From contig NC_135119.1 in NCBI RefSeq assembly GCF_050908995.1, forward strand, positions 18,228,001-18,292,000: DNA of 64,000 nucleotides, in the 5' to 3' direction. Positions 13,401-25,603 of this stretch are shown piece after piece. The translations under genes and the position numbers were made by a program. This DNA is from Andrena cerasifolii (taxonomy: Eukaryota > Arthropoda > Insecta > Hymenoptera > Andrenidae). The notes under the pieces were generated by a model that saw only the letters and a list, made by a program, of their open reading frames with translations, was not told the DNA's origin and searched no databases. Positions within the stretch are counted from its first letter, which is position 1. Every line of letters begins with the position of its first letter.

Positions 13401-16060
13401 AGCAGTAGACCAATCAGTCGCCCAGCACGCAGCCGCGCACTATCGCGTGGGTGTCAAGAGCTGCACTGCTGCAGGGGTTCCTCGGTTTCACTATACAACT
13501 ATGGAATGACACGTGTTCCGTGCTTTCGTGTTTCGCCTTCAATTATCTTACATCGACCTGAATAAATTACCGCTGTTACTTGCACAGTCTCTTAATTCCA
13601 CCGGGCTTTCTGCCTTTTTCCCGTGGAACGGTACTCGTAATGGCCTGTTGACTCGTGAACACGCACACGGCTGATTTGTTGGATGGCTGGCGTTCGGTAA
13701 AAATCCACGGCTCTGTTCAAGCTAGAAACGGCGGGTTCAAACGACGTATCGTGCTGGTGGTGAGCGCGGTATCTCGTTCTCCCCGATACTTGAAATTTCC
13801 GTAAGAGACATTCAGTCAACTTTTTCTCAGTCGCCTCGTTTCGTATCGATGCACCACATGTGGCGCACGACTAGTTCACCGCGATACGCTCGATTGCGTC
13901 CCGCATGGCGCTCCGGTCGTTCTTCGAGGAAGGACGTCCGTGGAACATGCAGATATGCAAGGTAGCTTGCATAGCACCCTGGTGGTGTATTTTTATGATA
14001 CGTAAAAAAAAATTGCAACTGAATTTTCACGAATTCTAACGTAATTAGGATTCAGAAAATTGAATTCAGTGCTTTTCTACACATAAATAAAGTGAATAAC
14101 AGGAAAACGCGATCAAACGAGCTACATATTGCAATTAGATTCTTTTAGGTACTGATCTGAACAGTTGAACCTATACCTCAACAGTTCACTATTGGGTAAT
14201 AAAATGTTTCTCTGACGCATCGCTGTAAAATTAATATATATTAAACATTATTTTACGCGTTACTAAATTTATCACAAGTTTTCTGTAAATTAGGTTAAAA
14301 ACAGTCTGCACTTACAAGGGAACCCCGCGAACTCGCGGTTATCGATTGGAACGTAAGTTTGTGGGTTTATAGAGTGACTCAAGACAAGAACACCGGTAAA
14401 TTTCATTCATGCCCAATCGCCCTTTATGGATGTGAAAACGAATCTCAAACTCAAATAGGTACTCCCACTTTTTCGCGTATAACTCCTAAAGTACAGGAGG
14501 CAGAAAAAAATGTTTGTACTGTACCAGTTTTGGCCACGTCTTAAAAAATATAATATTTTTCCGTGTAAGCAATAAATGTAAGTTTAAATTTCTGGTGGTA
14601 TACTAAACAAAATATTTATGATGCGAAATGATCTGCAAGCAATTTAAAAATGAGATAATTAAGCATATGGCCAAAAACAGTGCAATGGCCACAAACGGTA
14701 CACCTACCCTACACTATACGTTGCAAACTTGCGATAACAAAATGTTGATAAAAGTTTTTTTTTCGTCAGGATTTTTTTTCTAAACTCTTCAATAATGCTT
14801 TAAAGGGGTATAGTACTTTTTTGCCCGAAAATTCAGCAGTCTTTATGATTTTCTTTCTATCTGAAACTGAAAAGCTAGAAGGATGGGGTTTGTTGCAAAT
14901 GAAAGATCACTGTTTGAAAGTATTAAAAGAACTTTATAAAACAAAAAATCTAACAAAACAAAAAATCTAATTAAACAATCTAATAAAACAAAAAATGCTT
15001 AATTACAAGAACACTTAACCCTCTCTTAATATCTTATCACCCGAGGCACATCCCCCGAATCCCATAAGTTCTGTAAATTTATCCCAAACACCACTCGTGA
15101 GCCACAAGCATCGCGTGTAAAAAGGCCCTTACTAAAACGCCTACACTCTTCTCCCTCCGCAACAAATCCCAAGGCAGTTGACAACCTAGAGCAGGATCTT
15201 CCCTGCAGCCTGCACTCGTCTACAAGTGCAAACAGAGGTCAAGTTGTTCCCCCCGAGCGAAGACTGAACAAGGATGTATGCGCAGAAAATCCGTGTCCAA
15301 ATATTGCGGGGGGATTCGCGGTCCATGACCGCAACGAGGAAGTACAAGAGACACGTGAGAAAGTGCAAGCGGCGGGGAACGTCAGAACCAAGGGACCGAA
15401 ATGGCGCCTTCGGTAAAAACCGCAACCATTTCGAGACGTATGCGCTGTACAGCGCGCGGCACGGAACGGAGCGTTCGTGCCGCTGGATCGGGCGGGTTTC
15501 CTGAGGAGCAGTGAGCATTAGCATATCGCGATTGCAGAGCACCACGGAAACGACGCGATAATGGCTTGTACCGCGACAAAAGTTCATTAACGAGCGCACG
15601 ATGGAGATGGCACCGCTCGTGCACGCATTATTGCGTGCATGTTCAAGAGCCACGGCACAGTAATACGCGGTAATGCGTGTTCGATGCGTACGGGGTGGCT
15701 ATCCTCGGGGGACGTAATTGCAGCGCGCGAACGAATTCATTTTCTTGGCGTTCCCTCGACGTACGTTTCGCGTACCTGGATAGTTTTCGTGGTTCGCTTA
15801 TTGTTAGCGAGTTGGAGATTGGTGGTTCTGGGGTGTTGTTCGGGTAGACACTTGGGATTCGTTTTGGTTCTCCTGGTTTATTGGTGGAGACTGGTAATTG
15901 TGATGGGAGCCGAGTGGATCTGTAGGTGGTATTGAAACTTGATGGGTTTTGTTAGCATGGTGTATGCATACTTGGATATGGAAACGATGGACTGATGCTG
16001 GGAAGCAGTTATTTAAGAGTGTTATGACTTTATAGTCTATGCTACGTGAACGAGGATGTA
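10485..16060. other. Non-coding sequence with possible decayed repeats
   Basis: No gene is supported. The longest open frame, about 155 codons on the minus strand near 15186-15653, has no recognisable motif and overlaps frames on the other strand. An imperfect inverted pair (GGGTGTATTATGCC near 12195, GGGCATATTACCC near 12810) may mark a decayed element. A GC alternation lies at 11284-11302. Confidence 0.4.
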
Positions 16061-16531
16061 CAGTGGCGGACAAAGGAAAGTTTACAGTCTTTAAGATCGC
16101 ATAACTTTTTTAGAATCGCTCCAAACGACTCGAGTTTTTTTTGAGAAGCTAGAAGTATTAGTTTGCTAAGTGACGTGTTTCGTCGTTTTGCAAAAAATTG
16201 CAACTGGTCGGAATAGCGAAAAAAAATAGTAAAGTCGTTTTTTCAACATTTTGTTTCTAAACCTGTAAAGAAAATTCAAAAATCTCGTTTGTAGATTTAA
16301 GTAAGTTGTATGCATGCTGAAAATTTCATCAAAATCGGTTAACGTTGCTCTGAGCTACAAACGCTTAAAGATCGCAGTGTAAGGTCGAAAATCGCGAAAT
16401 TCTCAAATCAGCGATTTTAGACATAGCGAACTAATCCTTCTAGCCTCTCAAAAACAACTCAAATCGTTTGGCCTAATTCTAAAATAGTTATGCGATTTTA
16501 AAGGGTGTAAATTTTCTTTCGTTCGCCACTG
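16061..16531. mobile_element. TA-flanked mariner-type MITE, family A copy 1
   Basis: A 471-bp element is flanked by TA (16059-16060 and 16532-16533). The left end reads CAGTGGCGGACAAAGG and the reverse complement of the right end reads CAGTGGCGAACGAAAG. Both arms then carry the same AAAATCGCATAACT-type block. The interior is shared with the element at 28356-28861, including GAGAAGCT, ATTAGTTTGCTAA, TTTCGTCGTTTTG and ATCAAAATCGGTTAACG. The right arm is shorter than the left, so one arm has lost sequence. There is no coding capacity. The terminal CAGTGGC and TA target are typical of Tc1/mariner derivatives. Confidence 0.75.
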
Positions 16532-16687
16532 TAGGTAGTTGCTTCTTGTTCACTTTTTCATTTTCTTTTAACCATCACTGTATGCGTTTAGTCGAATCCT
16601 AAATTCCGAATACAGTATGTAAAGAAGTACTTTGAATAATACTGCAATTGAAGTGTAAAGGGAAAAGTAAAAAAGCCTGATCAAGTA

Positions 16688-17246
16688 ACAGGTGGCGTAA
16701 AAATCATCACCCGATGTTAAGAGCTCCTAATTTTTTTAATTTCAGGTATATGCCAGTGATGTTTTGACACTTCGATGAAAGACACTCACGAAATTGATTG
16801 TCCATAAAGATAAGTACCTGAGTGTACCTACCCTTCAAGAATCCGGAAAAATAATGTCGATGTTTTTATCTCCCGCTTTTTGTGATTTGTTGTGGCCAGC
16901 GAGATCCCCCGATTTACCCGCCCCAGACTTATTTCTTTGGGGCTATTTAAAGGCATCAGTTTACGGGAATAATCCACAGACTTTACAACCCTTAAAGGAC
17001 ACTATTCAACGTGAAATCCAAAATCTAACGCCACAAATTCTTCACAATACCATGGAAAATCCAATATAAAGAGGCCAAATTTGCATCAATTTGAATGGCG
17101 ATCATTTATTATATATTATCTTTGGAACTTGATGTCATAAAATTTATAAGTCTCAATAAATTGTGCCAAAAAAAGCGCAACATTGTTTCATTTAAATCCA
17201 AAGTCATAGACTAAGAAAATCAGACGATGACTTTTGCGCCACCTGT
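16688..17246 (+). mobile_element. Internally deleted Tc1/mariner-like element
   Basis: A 559-bp element is flanked by TA on both sides (16686-16687 and 17247-17248). The terminal inverted repeats are ACAGGTGGCGTAAAAATC on the left and, as reverse complement, ACAGGTGGCGCAAAAGTC on the right, with two differences. The interior holds the 3' part of a transposase gene listed separately. Autonomous mariner-like elements are usually about 1.3 kb, so well over half is missing. Its family differs from the palindromic CAGTGGC elements nearby. Confidence 0.8.
16794..17132 (+). pseudogene. Mariner-like transposase, C-terminal remnant
   Basis: The frame encodes a fragment of a Tc1/mariner-superfamily DDE transposase. 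Readable text includes LLWPARSPDL followed by PAPDLFLWGYLK, the block around the third catalytic acidic residue, where the family pattern is RSPDL, a few residues, then D and FLWG. It continues with NPQTLQPLKDTIQREI, typical of the C-terminal helices. A TAA at 17067-17069 interrupts the frame, but similarity seems to continue past it (RGQICINLNGDH) to a TGA at 17130-17132. The upstream DNA-binding half and the first two catalytic residues are absent. The protein is therefore dead, and the enclosing element could move only with enzyme supplied elsewhere. Confidence 0.75.
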
Positions 17247-17248
17247 TA

Positions 17249-20200
17249 GTTTCTGGACATAAAAATGTATCCGCTTATTCATATATCTTATAAATCACAT
17301 CACTCAATTCCGCACAGTCCATTACTCCCACACCACGAAATATGTTCCTCGCAGCGCACGGATGTCGTTACTAACGATAAAAATATCTCTTCCTTCCACT
17401 ATAAATTCGCCACACACATCCACCATAAATTCAAGTATCCCTTACATAATTCCATTGTCAACCCCGTCGACAGCACCAGGAACCCTCCTCCAATCACCCC
17501 GCATTGTACCAAAAAAAAATGATTCGCGCAGTGAAAAAGAAATGCCACGCAACGCGACACCGAAACCCAGATACCATTACTGCTCGTTGGCCATCAACTT
17601 GAACTGTCAGGGAATAATAAAATAAATACTTGTTACCAGCCAATGTGGACGAAACATCGAATCGGCCCGCGATATAAATTACACCGCGAGGGATAGGTAC
17701 ACACGGGGCTAATATCGTTCGTATAATTCAATACCCCTCAATGAAACTCGCCGGGGCCCATCGAGCGACGCAAAGTGCAGCTTTGCGGGCGCATTGTGTC
17801 CGTTGGCTCTCGTTAATGCACGTAACAGTGGGCGGACCAAGACCCCCAAGTGCGAAAAGTTAGATGGTACGTTATTATTTTTAGGGACGATAAATATTTG
17901 CCGATTTAACTGCGCTACGTCGCCTTAGGTGCCGATTTATCCCCCCCAGAGAGGATTTGCATACAGCGGGCCCCTGCACGGGGGTCGGAGTTCCGAGGGG
18001 ATCGATCGACAGTGTAATTGATTTAGTGAGGAGCCTTCGATACGCTATAAATCACTGAATCTACTGTGCCTCTTATGAGAGTCATTTGTTATCATTAAGT
18101 TACGCTCTTTACCGGTTCCTGGTATTGTTGGAGGGGCCTTTGATCGGAGGTACTCTAAGAACCTACTAGGTGGAGACTGAACCGGCGATCTTTCTTTCTA
18201 AATTTTAGAAAGCTTATAAACTTCAGTGCCAAAAGTTCGATTGAATTATAATAACAGTAGAGGCTTTATCTTTTATGGAAATCAATCCTTCTAAAAGTAA
18301 AGCTTGCTACAACAAAGTATTGACTTATCTTTGCGCAAAGAGACATTTTTTCTTTAGGTATACTGTAAATTTCCTCTACAGCAACAGGATCAGAATTACA
18401 GGAATAAATTAGTCACCATGAGAAACCTTAGATTTTCGTCGTAATTATCTCACGAAATTAGCCATTAATCCTGACAGCGACAGAGAAGAAAGCGCAACTA
18501 TCATTCAAGAATTATCTGAAAAACTGTAATTCCGATAACCCCTTTTCCACCTCGATGCACACCTCCGTCGACCAGAACGTTTTCATCAAAAAGGCCGGCT
18601 GCTCCCGCGGCAACAATGAGCACATCTATTATTCAGGCGTCTGGATTCTTGCTCGCATCGCGGGACAGGTGAAAGGGACACGCAGCCACGACGATATTAC
18701 TTTCGAGATAACGACACTATCGGCCCCTTGTCATGAATTTATATGCGTGCGCGACGTGTGGACAGAGAAACGAGCGTGTTCGGCTATTTATCGGGGCCAC
18801 CGTTTGACAACGTGAAAATTGCCCGTTATCAGCGCAGCACGTGTCGACTGTGCGCCATCAGGAAGCTCGTACGGATATCGACGCACGGATATGGTTCGCT
18901 GAACTGATAACTTGCATGGGCCGGAATGCGCGCGGCGTCCCGGGTAGCGCGCCACATTTTTGGCGACACTGGCATTCCGGGCCGGAATTCCTCTTTCGTG
19001 TAGCATTTAAAGTACAATGCTTGTATCTGTGGAGCGCCAGGAACGCAAGGAGATAGCGCGGCTACTTCAGATAAGCTGAAAAATCAATTTTCCTTCACCG
19101 CCCAGTGCCTGGGAAGTCTGACAGTTCTGTGTTTACTTTACTGGATACAGGGATTAGAGCTTGTCCACAGTTTTATCAGAAAGTATATTGACACAAGGGG
19201 CTTTAAAAAATAAGGGCGAGGTATTGAAATTAGAAGGTGGCAAAAAGGGGATCTGGGGAATTACTCGGTGAAAATAGTGGGTGTCGACTTGGACATTGTG
19301 TTGTTGAATCTTGTGGAGATAGATTTGAGGTGGATCAATCGTGGGACGGTAATTCTCGGCTAGATCGTTTGAACTATGTTTAGAACCGCCGCAATCTATG
19401 AATTTGATAAACAATATAATTGGTTGCTTAATCTATCAATCGGGCGATGACCCAATTCTATCCCTAGCACGTTCAGCTAGAACTAGACTCACCGCGCTAC
19501 GCGCGCGGTGTGTGTTTCTGGGTGATTTACGATCAGTTAGAATACTTGACCCATCGGTATTGACGCTATAATTAATTTGTTTGAAACTTTGATGTGTTAA
19601 TGGTCTTAAGCAACTTGCAGTGGAAGATGCTAGTTCTGTATACTTTATTTTTCTATACGCAGATTTCATTTGTTAAAGATTAACTTTACGATTGCTTGTG
19701 ATATTTTTTTTTTATATATCTGTGGCGAACATTTATCGACAGAGAACGTATCATCGCTGCAATAGATTGTTTACTATCATTATTTGATGAAAGACACATA
19801 ATTTTAGAAAAGGTCAGGATACTTTCTATCGACTTATATACTGCCGGATACTATTTTTTACCGACTGGGCACTCGAAAAGTTAAACGAAATTCATGTAAA
19901 GTACATAGTGTGTCAGCTGATACATACATGGCACTGTTTTAAATTATTAATTATTAGTTTAAAAAAAGATGGCGTCTTGTTTCGAATGTAAGGATTAGTA
20001 ACCAAGTGACTATTCTTTATTGACAAAAAATGTGTCGCAATAAATTAGCCCTTGTTATAAATTTTCTAAAGTTGTATGTAAATTTCGTATATTCAGATTG
20101 TTTTCTCTGTCTTGTCTACTTCTTACATGTTTTTTGAGAAGATTGTATATGCCTTTTCTTGGGCATTTATTTTTTAATTAATGTATATATATCATATATT

Positions 20201-20349
20201 CGGCAAAAAATAGTGTCACGCAGTATGACGTCTCGGATTCAAAGCTTTTTCATCTGCAACTATTTCACCACTTGGAAATCGTTAACCAATTGTTAATACA
20301 TGTACTCTATGTATAGTAGTCGCATATATTCATCGTCCTGATCTATACT
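17249..20349. other. Non-coding sequence, nothing recognised
   Basis: No gene or clear repeat was recognised. Short open frames near 17265-17625 and 18555-19056 overlap in several frames and on both strands, with no family resemblance. A small GC palindrome (ACCGCG...CGCGGT) lies near 19490. Confidence 0.45.
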
Positions 20350-21073
20350 TTAAGGGTATACTCTAGTGTAACTGCCCGTTTTTCAACGCCATCTTCGGGG
20401 ATTTATTTATCAAAAACAATAAGTTTATACTATCTAGCGCTTTGCCTGCATTTTAAGGTATGATTGAAGTAATACTCACACTTTTTTATCTAGTTTATTG
20501 CGCAAATACATAGACATAGTCGGTGGCACAAACTTCTTCAAAAAAATCTTTCCCGACGGGCGTTGGTGTGGAAACTGTTCTAGTCATCCAAAGTAGAGTA
20601 ACAAAGATTTATTTTCTTTATTATGTTTGTCGCTATGGTTGGAATCACTGACGGGCCTCTATATCGTATAAAAGTAATTCTACAGAACGAAAATAGCTAA
20701 ATTTATCAGCAAAAATCGAACATTCTTTTCAAACTGCTGTCATTCCGCAAATTTTTATTTTTAGACGGCCTCTGTGGTTCCAACCACAGCGACAAACATA
20801 ATAAAGAAAATAAACCTTAGTTTTTCCATTTCGGATGACTAGAACAGTTCCCCCACCAATGTCCGTCGGAAAAGAGTTTTTTTTTTAAGAATCTTGCTCC
20901 ACCGACAATATCAATGTATACGTGCGATAAAAAAGATAAAAAAAATTCTGAGTATCATTTCAAACCTACCTTAATATGCAGGCAAAACCCCAGATAGTAT
21001 AACCTTATAGTTTTTATTAAATAAACTCCCAAAAATGGCGTTGAAAAACGGGCAGTTATACTAGAGCACCCCC
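20350..21073. mobile_element. Long inverted-repeat MITE, about 720 bp
   Basis: Two arms of roughly 300 bp face each other around a loop of about 100 bp near 20660-20765. The outer ends read CTCTAGTGTAACTGCCCG on the left and, as reverse complement, CTCTAGTATAACTGCCCG on the right. Both then run on with TTTTTCAACGCCAT. Similarity continues through TTTGCCTGCAT and the inner GACAAACATAATAAAGAAAA block. A TTAA lies at the left edge but not the right, so the target duplication and superfamily remain undecided. It has no coding capacity. A transcript would fold into a long, imperfect hairpin. Confidence 0.7.
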
Positions 21074-23916
21074 GCAATTCCGATTCTCTCTAAAAGTCTC
21101 CTCAACGCTACAATAATTAAAAACACAGTAATTCTAGTATTCCTTGTTAAGTACACCGACACCAACAATACCCCTCACGATTTGGACACCTAGTATCACG
21201 TCTCCTACTCACAGATCCTCGCACAATTCCTTCCAAAAGACTCTAAACACCTTTCCACGCGAATTTCTTCAATCCCTTTCTATATCCTTCAAATCAACGC
21301 CATCTCTACAAAACGAATACATCCATAACACCATAATCCACAGAAGCGTCTCATGTAAATGGGCCCTGATCAATCAACCCTCTCATTAGCGTTTCTTGTA
21401 TACACCAACTTTCTCCACCACCGGATACTCAATCAAATAAGAAGAATCCCACGCACTCCGAGTCAGTACACCGTCTTCGATCCCAACTTCCCAACTTGAA
21501 CAATTCGCAGTGACAAAGAAACATTGACCCCCCCAATAAAGGCCCCTCACGATCATCAACGAGCCTCCAACAGTCCCTGCGAGGTCGTTCGACTGTCGCG
21601 GGTGGTCAGGCCTAAACGAGAGTGGGAGAAAGTCGAAGCACTGCAAAAGGTGCAACGGAACGGTTAATTAGGAGAGCTCGGGGGCCCGCGAGGGGTTGCG
21701 TGGCAGGGCGCAAGCAGCCGCGATCGGTATTCCACACGCTTCACGCGGGGACCACTTAATGTCGGTGCGTACGGCCCTAAATCTCGGGCCTGGCGGCCGC
21801 CGAGAACGCATGGGGTCAATTGGTGGGTCCTTAAATCGCGAAATCTCGGTACGATGACAAATCGCCGTTATATATGCTCCCGTTCCCCGAGATACGGCCG
21901 ACGATCCTTGGGAAGAGCGGCGACTCGCCGTGCCACGCAGTGCGTGCATCCTGGCTTCGTGCTGGCCGCGCGCGTAAATCAAAATTTACGCTGTCCCATC
22001 CGCGCACCTTTTCTCCTCTTTTCACGGGTGCTGCCCGAGGACGGTCAAAGACACGGGGAACGACGCGGTCCGATCGCCTCACCGCTTCATCAGGCAGCAA
22101 TCTCGGTTCATCGTCGAGTTCCAGCAACGAAATTTCCAGCTTCCAGGCAATGGCGAGTGCAGCGGGCGAGGAAGATTAACACTCGGATGCTTCGGGCATG
22201 TTTGCTGGGTTGGTGAATTAATTCTGTTAGTGCTACGCGCTGCTTGGATACTCGGCTATTGAATCTATTGGTGGCTGGTACGAAGCTAAGGATCTCTGGA
22301 TAGTGTGAAAGCAGAGTTTCGTTGAAACAGGTGGAAAGGAGTCCTCTTAGTAAGTTTAGTTTAGAGCAGTAAATAATTGTACATTTTTTTTTTTAGGGAA
22401 TTCCTTGGAGATTTATACCGTTTGTCATGTTAGTTCTCAGAGTATCGTGTTTCAGATTCAACAAGCTAAGAGTGAAAGGGGCAGGGGAAACGTAGCAGCG
22501 GCTTCTAATTAATGGCCTAACGCGCCTCGTCACGTACTCCTCTTTTTCACCAATTTGAATCTCCTTCTGAGAACATCACGGATGTACCATGCCGTGGACT
22601 CGCCTAATTATCGGAACGCTCTTTTAGCCGAAGCGGGGGAGAATGCAAAGGACCTAAATGGAATCACAAACTCTTCCAAATAACTTCTAACAAACTGTCG
22701 TTTACATAAACGTGTGTACCTACAAATTTGTTGGTCCATTAAGAACAATTGCAATTCTATCAGGCGTAATAATTTGATGATCATTCCCCTAATGGGAGTA
22801 AATACCACAATGCGTTGTGAGAATATGAAATACATGGTGTATGTATTACACAATAGTAATATAGCAAAGTACTTCGAACACACGATAGCCATTTTGACAT
22901 TTTAGTACCATTAAAGAAACTCCTTTCTGCCAGCTTCCATCCGAAATTCTAAGAATATCAATTGCGTTTAATTTCAAGGTGAATCTCTCGGTTCGCAAAA
23001 TTTGTTGGTCACTTCCATTTGGGAGTTGACATAATTTCAAGAATCACTTAAACCGCGAGCACTGTCAAGGAACATACGCGAATAGGGGAAACAAGAATAA
23101 GACACGAGTGAACAAATTTAATAGCAGCCACGCAGACGCGTAACACTGGCAACGCTCTGGCCACTCATCATCAACCGTTCCGCGCACGTATCTACCATAA
23201 TTCAGCATTCCGCGGGATTAGACGCGTGCATTTCGTGCGGCGACTCGTCGGTGGCGCTGCTCGACTAACCGAGTTTAAACGCGCGCGCACGCAGTTTCGT
23301 ATCGGACCCCATCAATTATCATTTCTATGGCACGGGTCCCCGTGGATGTCGTCTCAATGTATTACACAGTCCCCCTTTTAAAATTTATATTCAACACGAT
23401 GTACAGAGACATTTCGATAAATCCAGGCAAAGTCGTCGAGTGTTCAATATACAGGGTTTTGAAAGAAAAGTGTCTGGGACTTACAGCGTAGATGGTAGGT
23501 ACTCGGTAAATCCAGCAAATAATGTTCACTGAGCGTGTATCGGAAATTTATTCCTTTTAGAGTTACAAGCAATTTTCATTTATGCAAGTAACATATAAGT
23601 AGCTTATTATGTTATTTGTCTGACATCCACAGAAAAAGATATTTCACCTGCCCTTCTTTCATTCCCAGATATACCTATTTCACATCTACATGCTACAGAT
23701 TTGCAAGAACTCTTCCAGAAACTCCTGGTCTGTTTTTCACAAGCATTTTCTACTTACTGCAGCGCAGCACTACATATGAACATACATATGAGCAAATCTT
23801 TGTCTAAATAAATATTTAAATTAACGAGTACAAGATGAAAACAATTTATTCGTTATTCGAGGCTCCAATAATTCAAGTTGTCTTTTAACGAATAAATGTA
23901 TATTGTGCCTCGCGCT
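21074..23916. other. Non-coding sequence, nothing recognised
   Basis: A GC-rich patch at about 21580-22180 produces overlapping open frames of 70-120 codons on both strands. None shows a family motif, so they are treated as compositional. The remainder is AT-rich and featureless to my reading. Confidence 0.45.
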
Positions 23917-24552
23917 CAGTGGCGCGCTCAGGTTTTAAGGCGACTAGGCAGTCGAGAAATGGATTTTTTTATTGCATTTTCCGAAAGTACTATCCTTTCT
24001 GAATAAAATGCCGCTTGGTTTATAGTAAAATTCGCAAAATTGTAGATTTGGCAGCTAAAAACGTCAAGCTGCAACCTATAGCGTCGCCTTTACCCAGAAA
24101 CTTTAAACGCGTTTTCCTCGAATATTTGTTACTCTTCATTTTTTTCCTGATTGCGAAGGAATTGAGGTTCAGATCGACTTGGGAAAAATTACGGGATGTG
24201 TAAAACATGTGCCATTTCGGGGCAAACCTCTTATAGTGTCCGTAAAAATACGAGATTTTCATAAAAAAATTATGGGTTAAAAAAATTAGGTGACTTAATT
24301 TTTTATAAAAATCTCGAATTACGTTAGAAAAGCACAGGAAGAATAAAATGAGCCGAGGCGAGGCGTAGTGAGAGCCTGCCTTTAATCTTGGGGGGATTCG
24401 AGTTGGAACGGATAAAAATATTTTTAACGCAAATACAATAAAATTCATTAGGTGATTATAAAAATTTATTTAAAGAATAAAATTCAGTTTTCTATTCTTT
24501 CTACAAAGCCCCTTCTTTGAGGGGTGCCAGGCCCTTTCTGGGTGCGCCATTG
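23917..24552. mobile_element. hAT-like MITE, about 636 bp
   Basis: The left end CAGTGGCGCGCTCAG and the reverse complement of the right end CAATGGCGCACCCAG form a 15-bp inverted repeat with three mismatches. Flanking 8-mers CTCGCGCT (23909-23916) and TTCACGCT (24553-24560) agree at six of eight positions, consistent with a decayed 8-bp hAT target duplication. No transposase coding is seen, although the frames inside reach about 140 codons. Confidence 0.5.
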
Positions 24553-24560
24553 TTCACGCT

Positions 24561-25418
24561 TATAATGCAAAATTATAACGCAATAGTGATTAAAAATAAT
24601 TGCACGCATTAAATACAATTGCTAAAACGGGAAGAGAATCTCTCGCATTCGTCACTACCTGCAACAAATGGGAGCTAATCAGCTCACTTGCCTTGCCGGA
24701 GCGAAAATCACCCTCCGTTCTGAAACGAAAGATTTCACGACCCACGTTCGCTGGACATTTTTTATTCAATTTAACGAACACTATCTATACAATAAGTCTA
24801 GACCACTTCTTTCTATCAACACCCTGTACGTAATATGTATGTGTCCCGCTACAGATCGAGCGCCACACCGTTCATCGTCCACTGTGTTGCACTGGAACTA
24901 TTTAAGTAATTCGAATTGGCGTTCGCGATATAATCTGGCCGACATGTCGTTCGGATGTTCCGCTTCAATTAAATGGGCGATACTTCAGAAAGCTACGATT
25001 CAATTAGATATCGCGCGGCTGCGTGCTTAAGGATAACGCGGTCGCTGATATTCCGGGAATAATCATTTAAGCGTGGCTTCCTCGACATGTAGGCGAGGGT
25101 CCACTTGCGCGTGGATAGCCGGCCGGGTATCATTACGCTTGCAACAGAATGCACAGCTCGCAGAGATAGCTGCATTAGGAAGGTTCGGGAAAATACTGGG
25201 GGATGGGGCGATAAGATCGCTAGGCGCTGCACCGGTGGAGCTGTTCCGCGGGGCAAAAATCGTGGACGGGAGTAACGTTGATACCCTTGCGATTGCGAGT
25301 ACATGCTTGTACGTTTCGTGGAAGATATTTATGATTCTCTATTATCTATAGTTTATTAGAAGCGGTGGATCTACAACCCGGTGGATCAATATATGAAACA
25401 TTCTTCAGGTATCAGAGG
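24561..25418. other. Non-coding sequence, nothing recognised
   Basis: Short frames on both strands (up to about 120 codons near 24668-25351) show no known motif. No repeat was identified. Confidence 0.4.
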
Positions 25419-25603
25419 CAGAGTTGGGCGCTGGCAAAATAAAAAATTATTTAAATAACGGATCAAATTAAAGTTACTTTAACTTGTATCAAGTATTCGA
25501 CGAATAAAGTTAATCGACTTTATTCGACACGTGGCGAGTAATTTCTTATAACCTTTATTCGTCATTCGAAATTTTATTTAAATAAAAATTTTGCACTGTG
25601 CAG
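25419..25603. mobile_element. Small hAT-type MITE, family C copy 1
   Basis: About 185 bp, starting CAGAGTTGGGC and sharing its left half with the element at 62429-62637 (ATTTAAATAACGGATCAAAT, then CACTTTAAC or TACTTTAAC). Its right half matches that element and the fragment at 55486-55588 (ATTCGAAATTTT, then AAAATTTTGC). Flanking 8-mers ATCAGAGG and ATGGCAGG match at only five of eight positions, so this copy is older or its right boundary is off by a few bases. No coding capacity. Confidence 0.6.

Noticed and set aside
15186..15653. 155-codon minus-strand frame
   Set aside because: No motif or domain is seen, and it overlaps plus- and minus-strand frames of 76-80 codons in a GC-rich patch.
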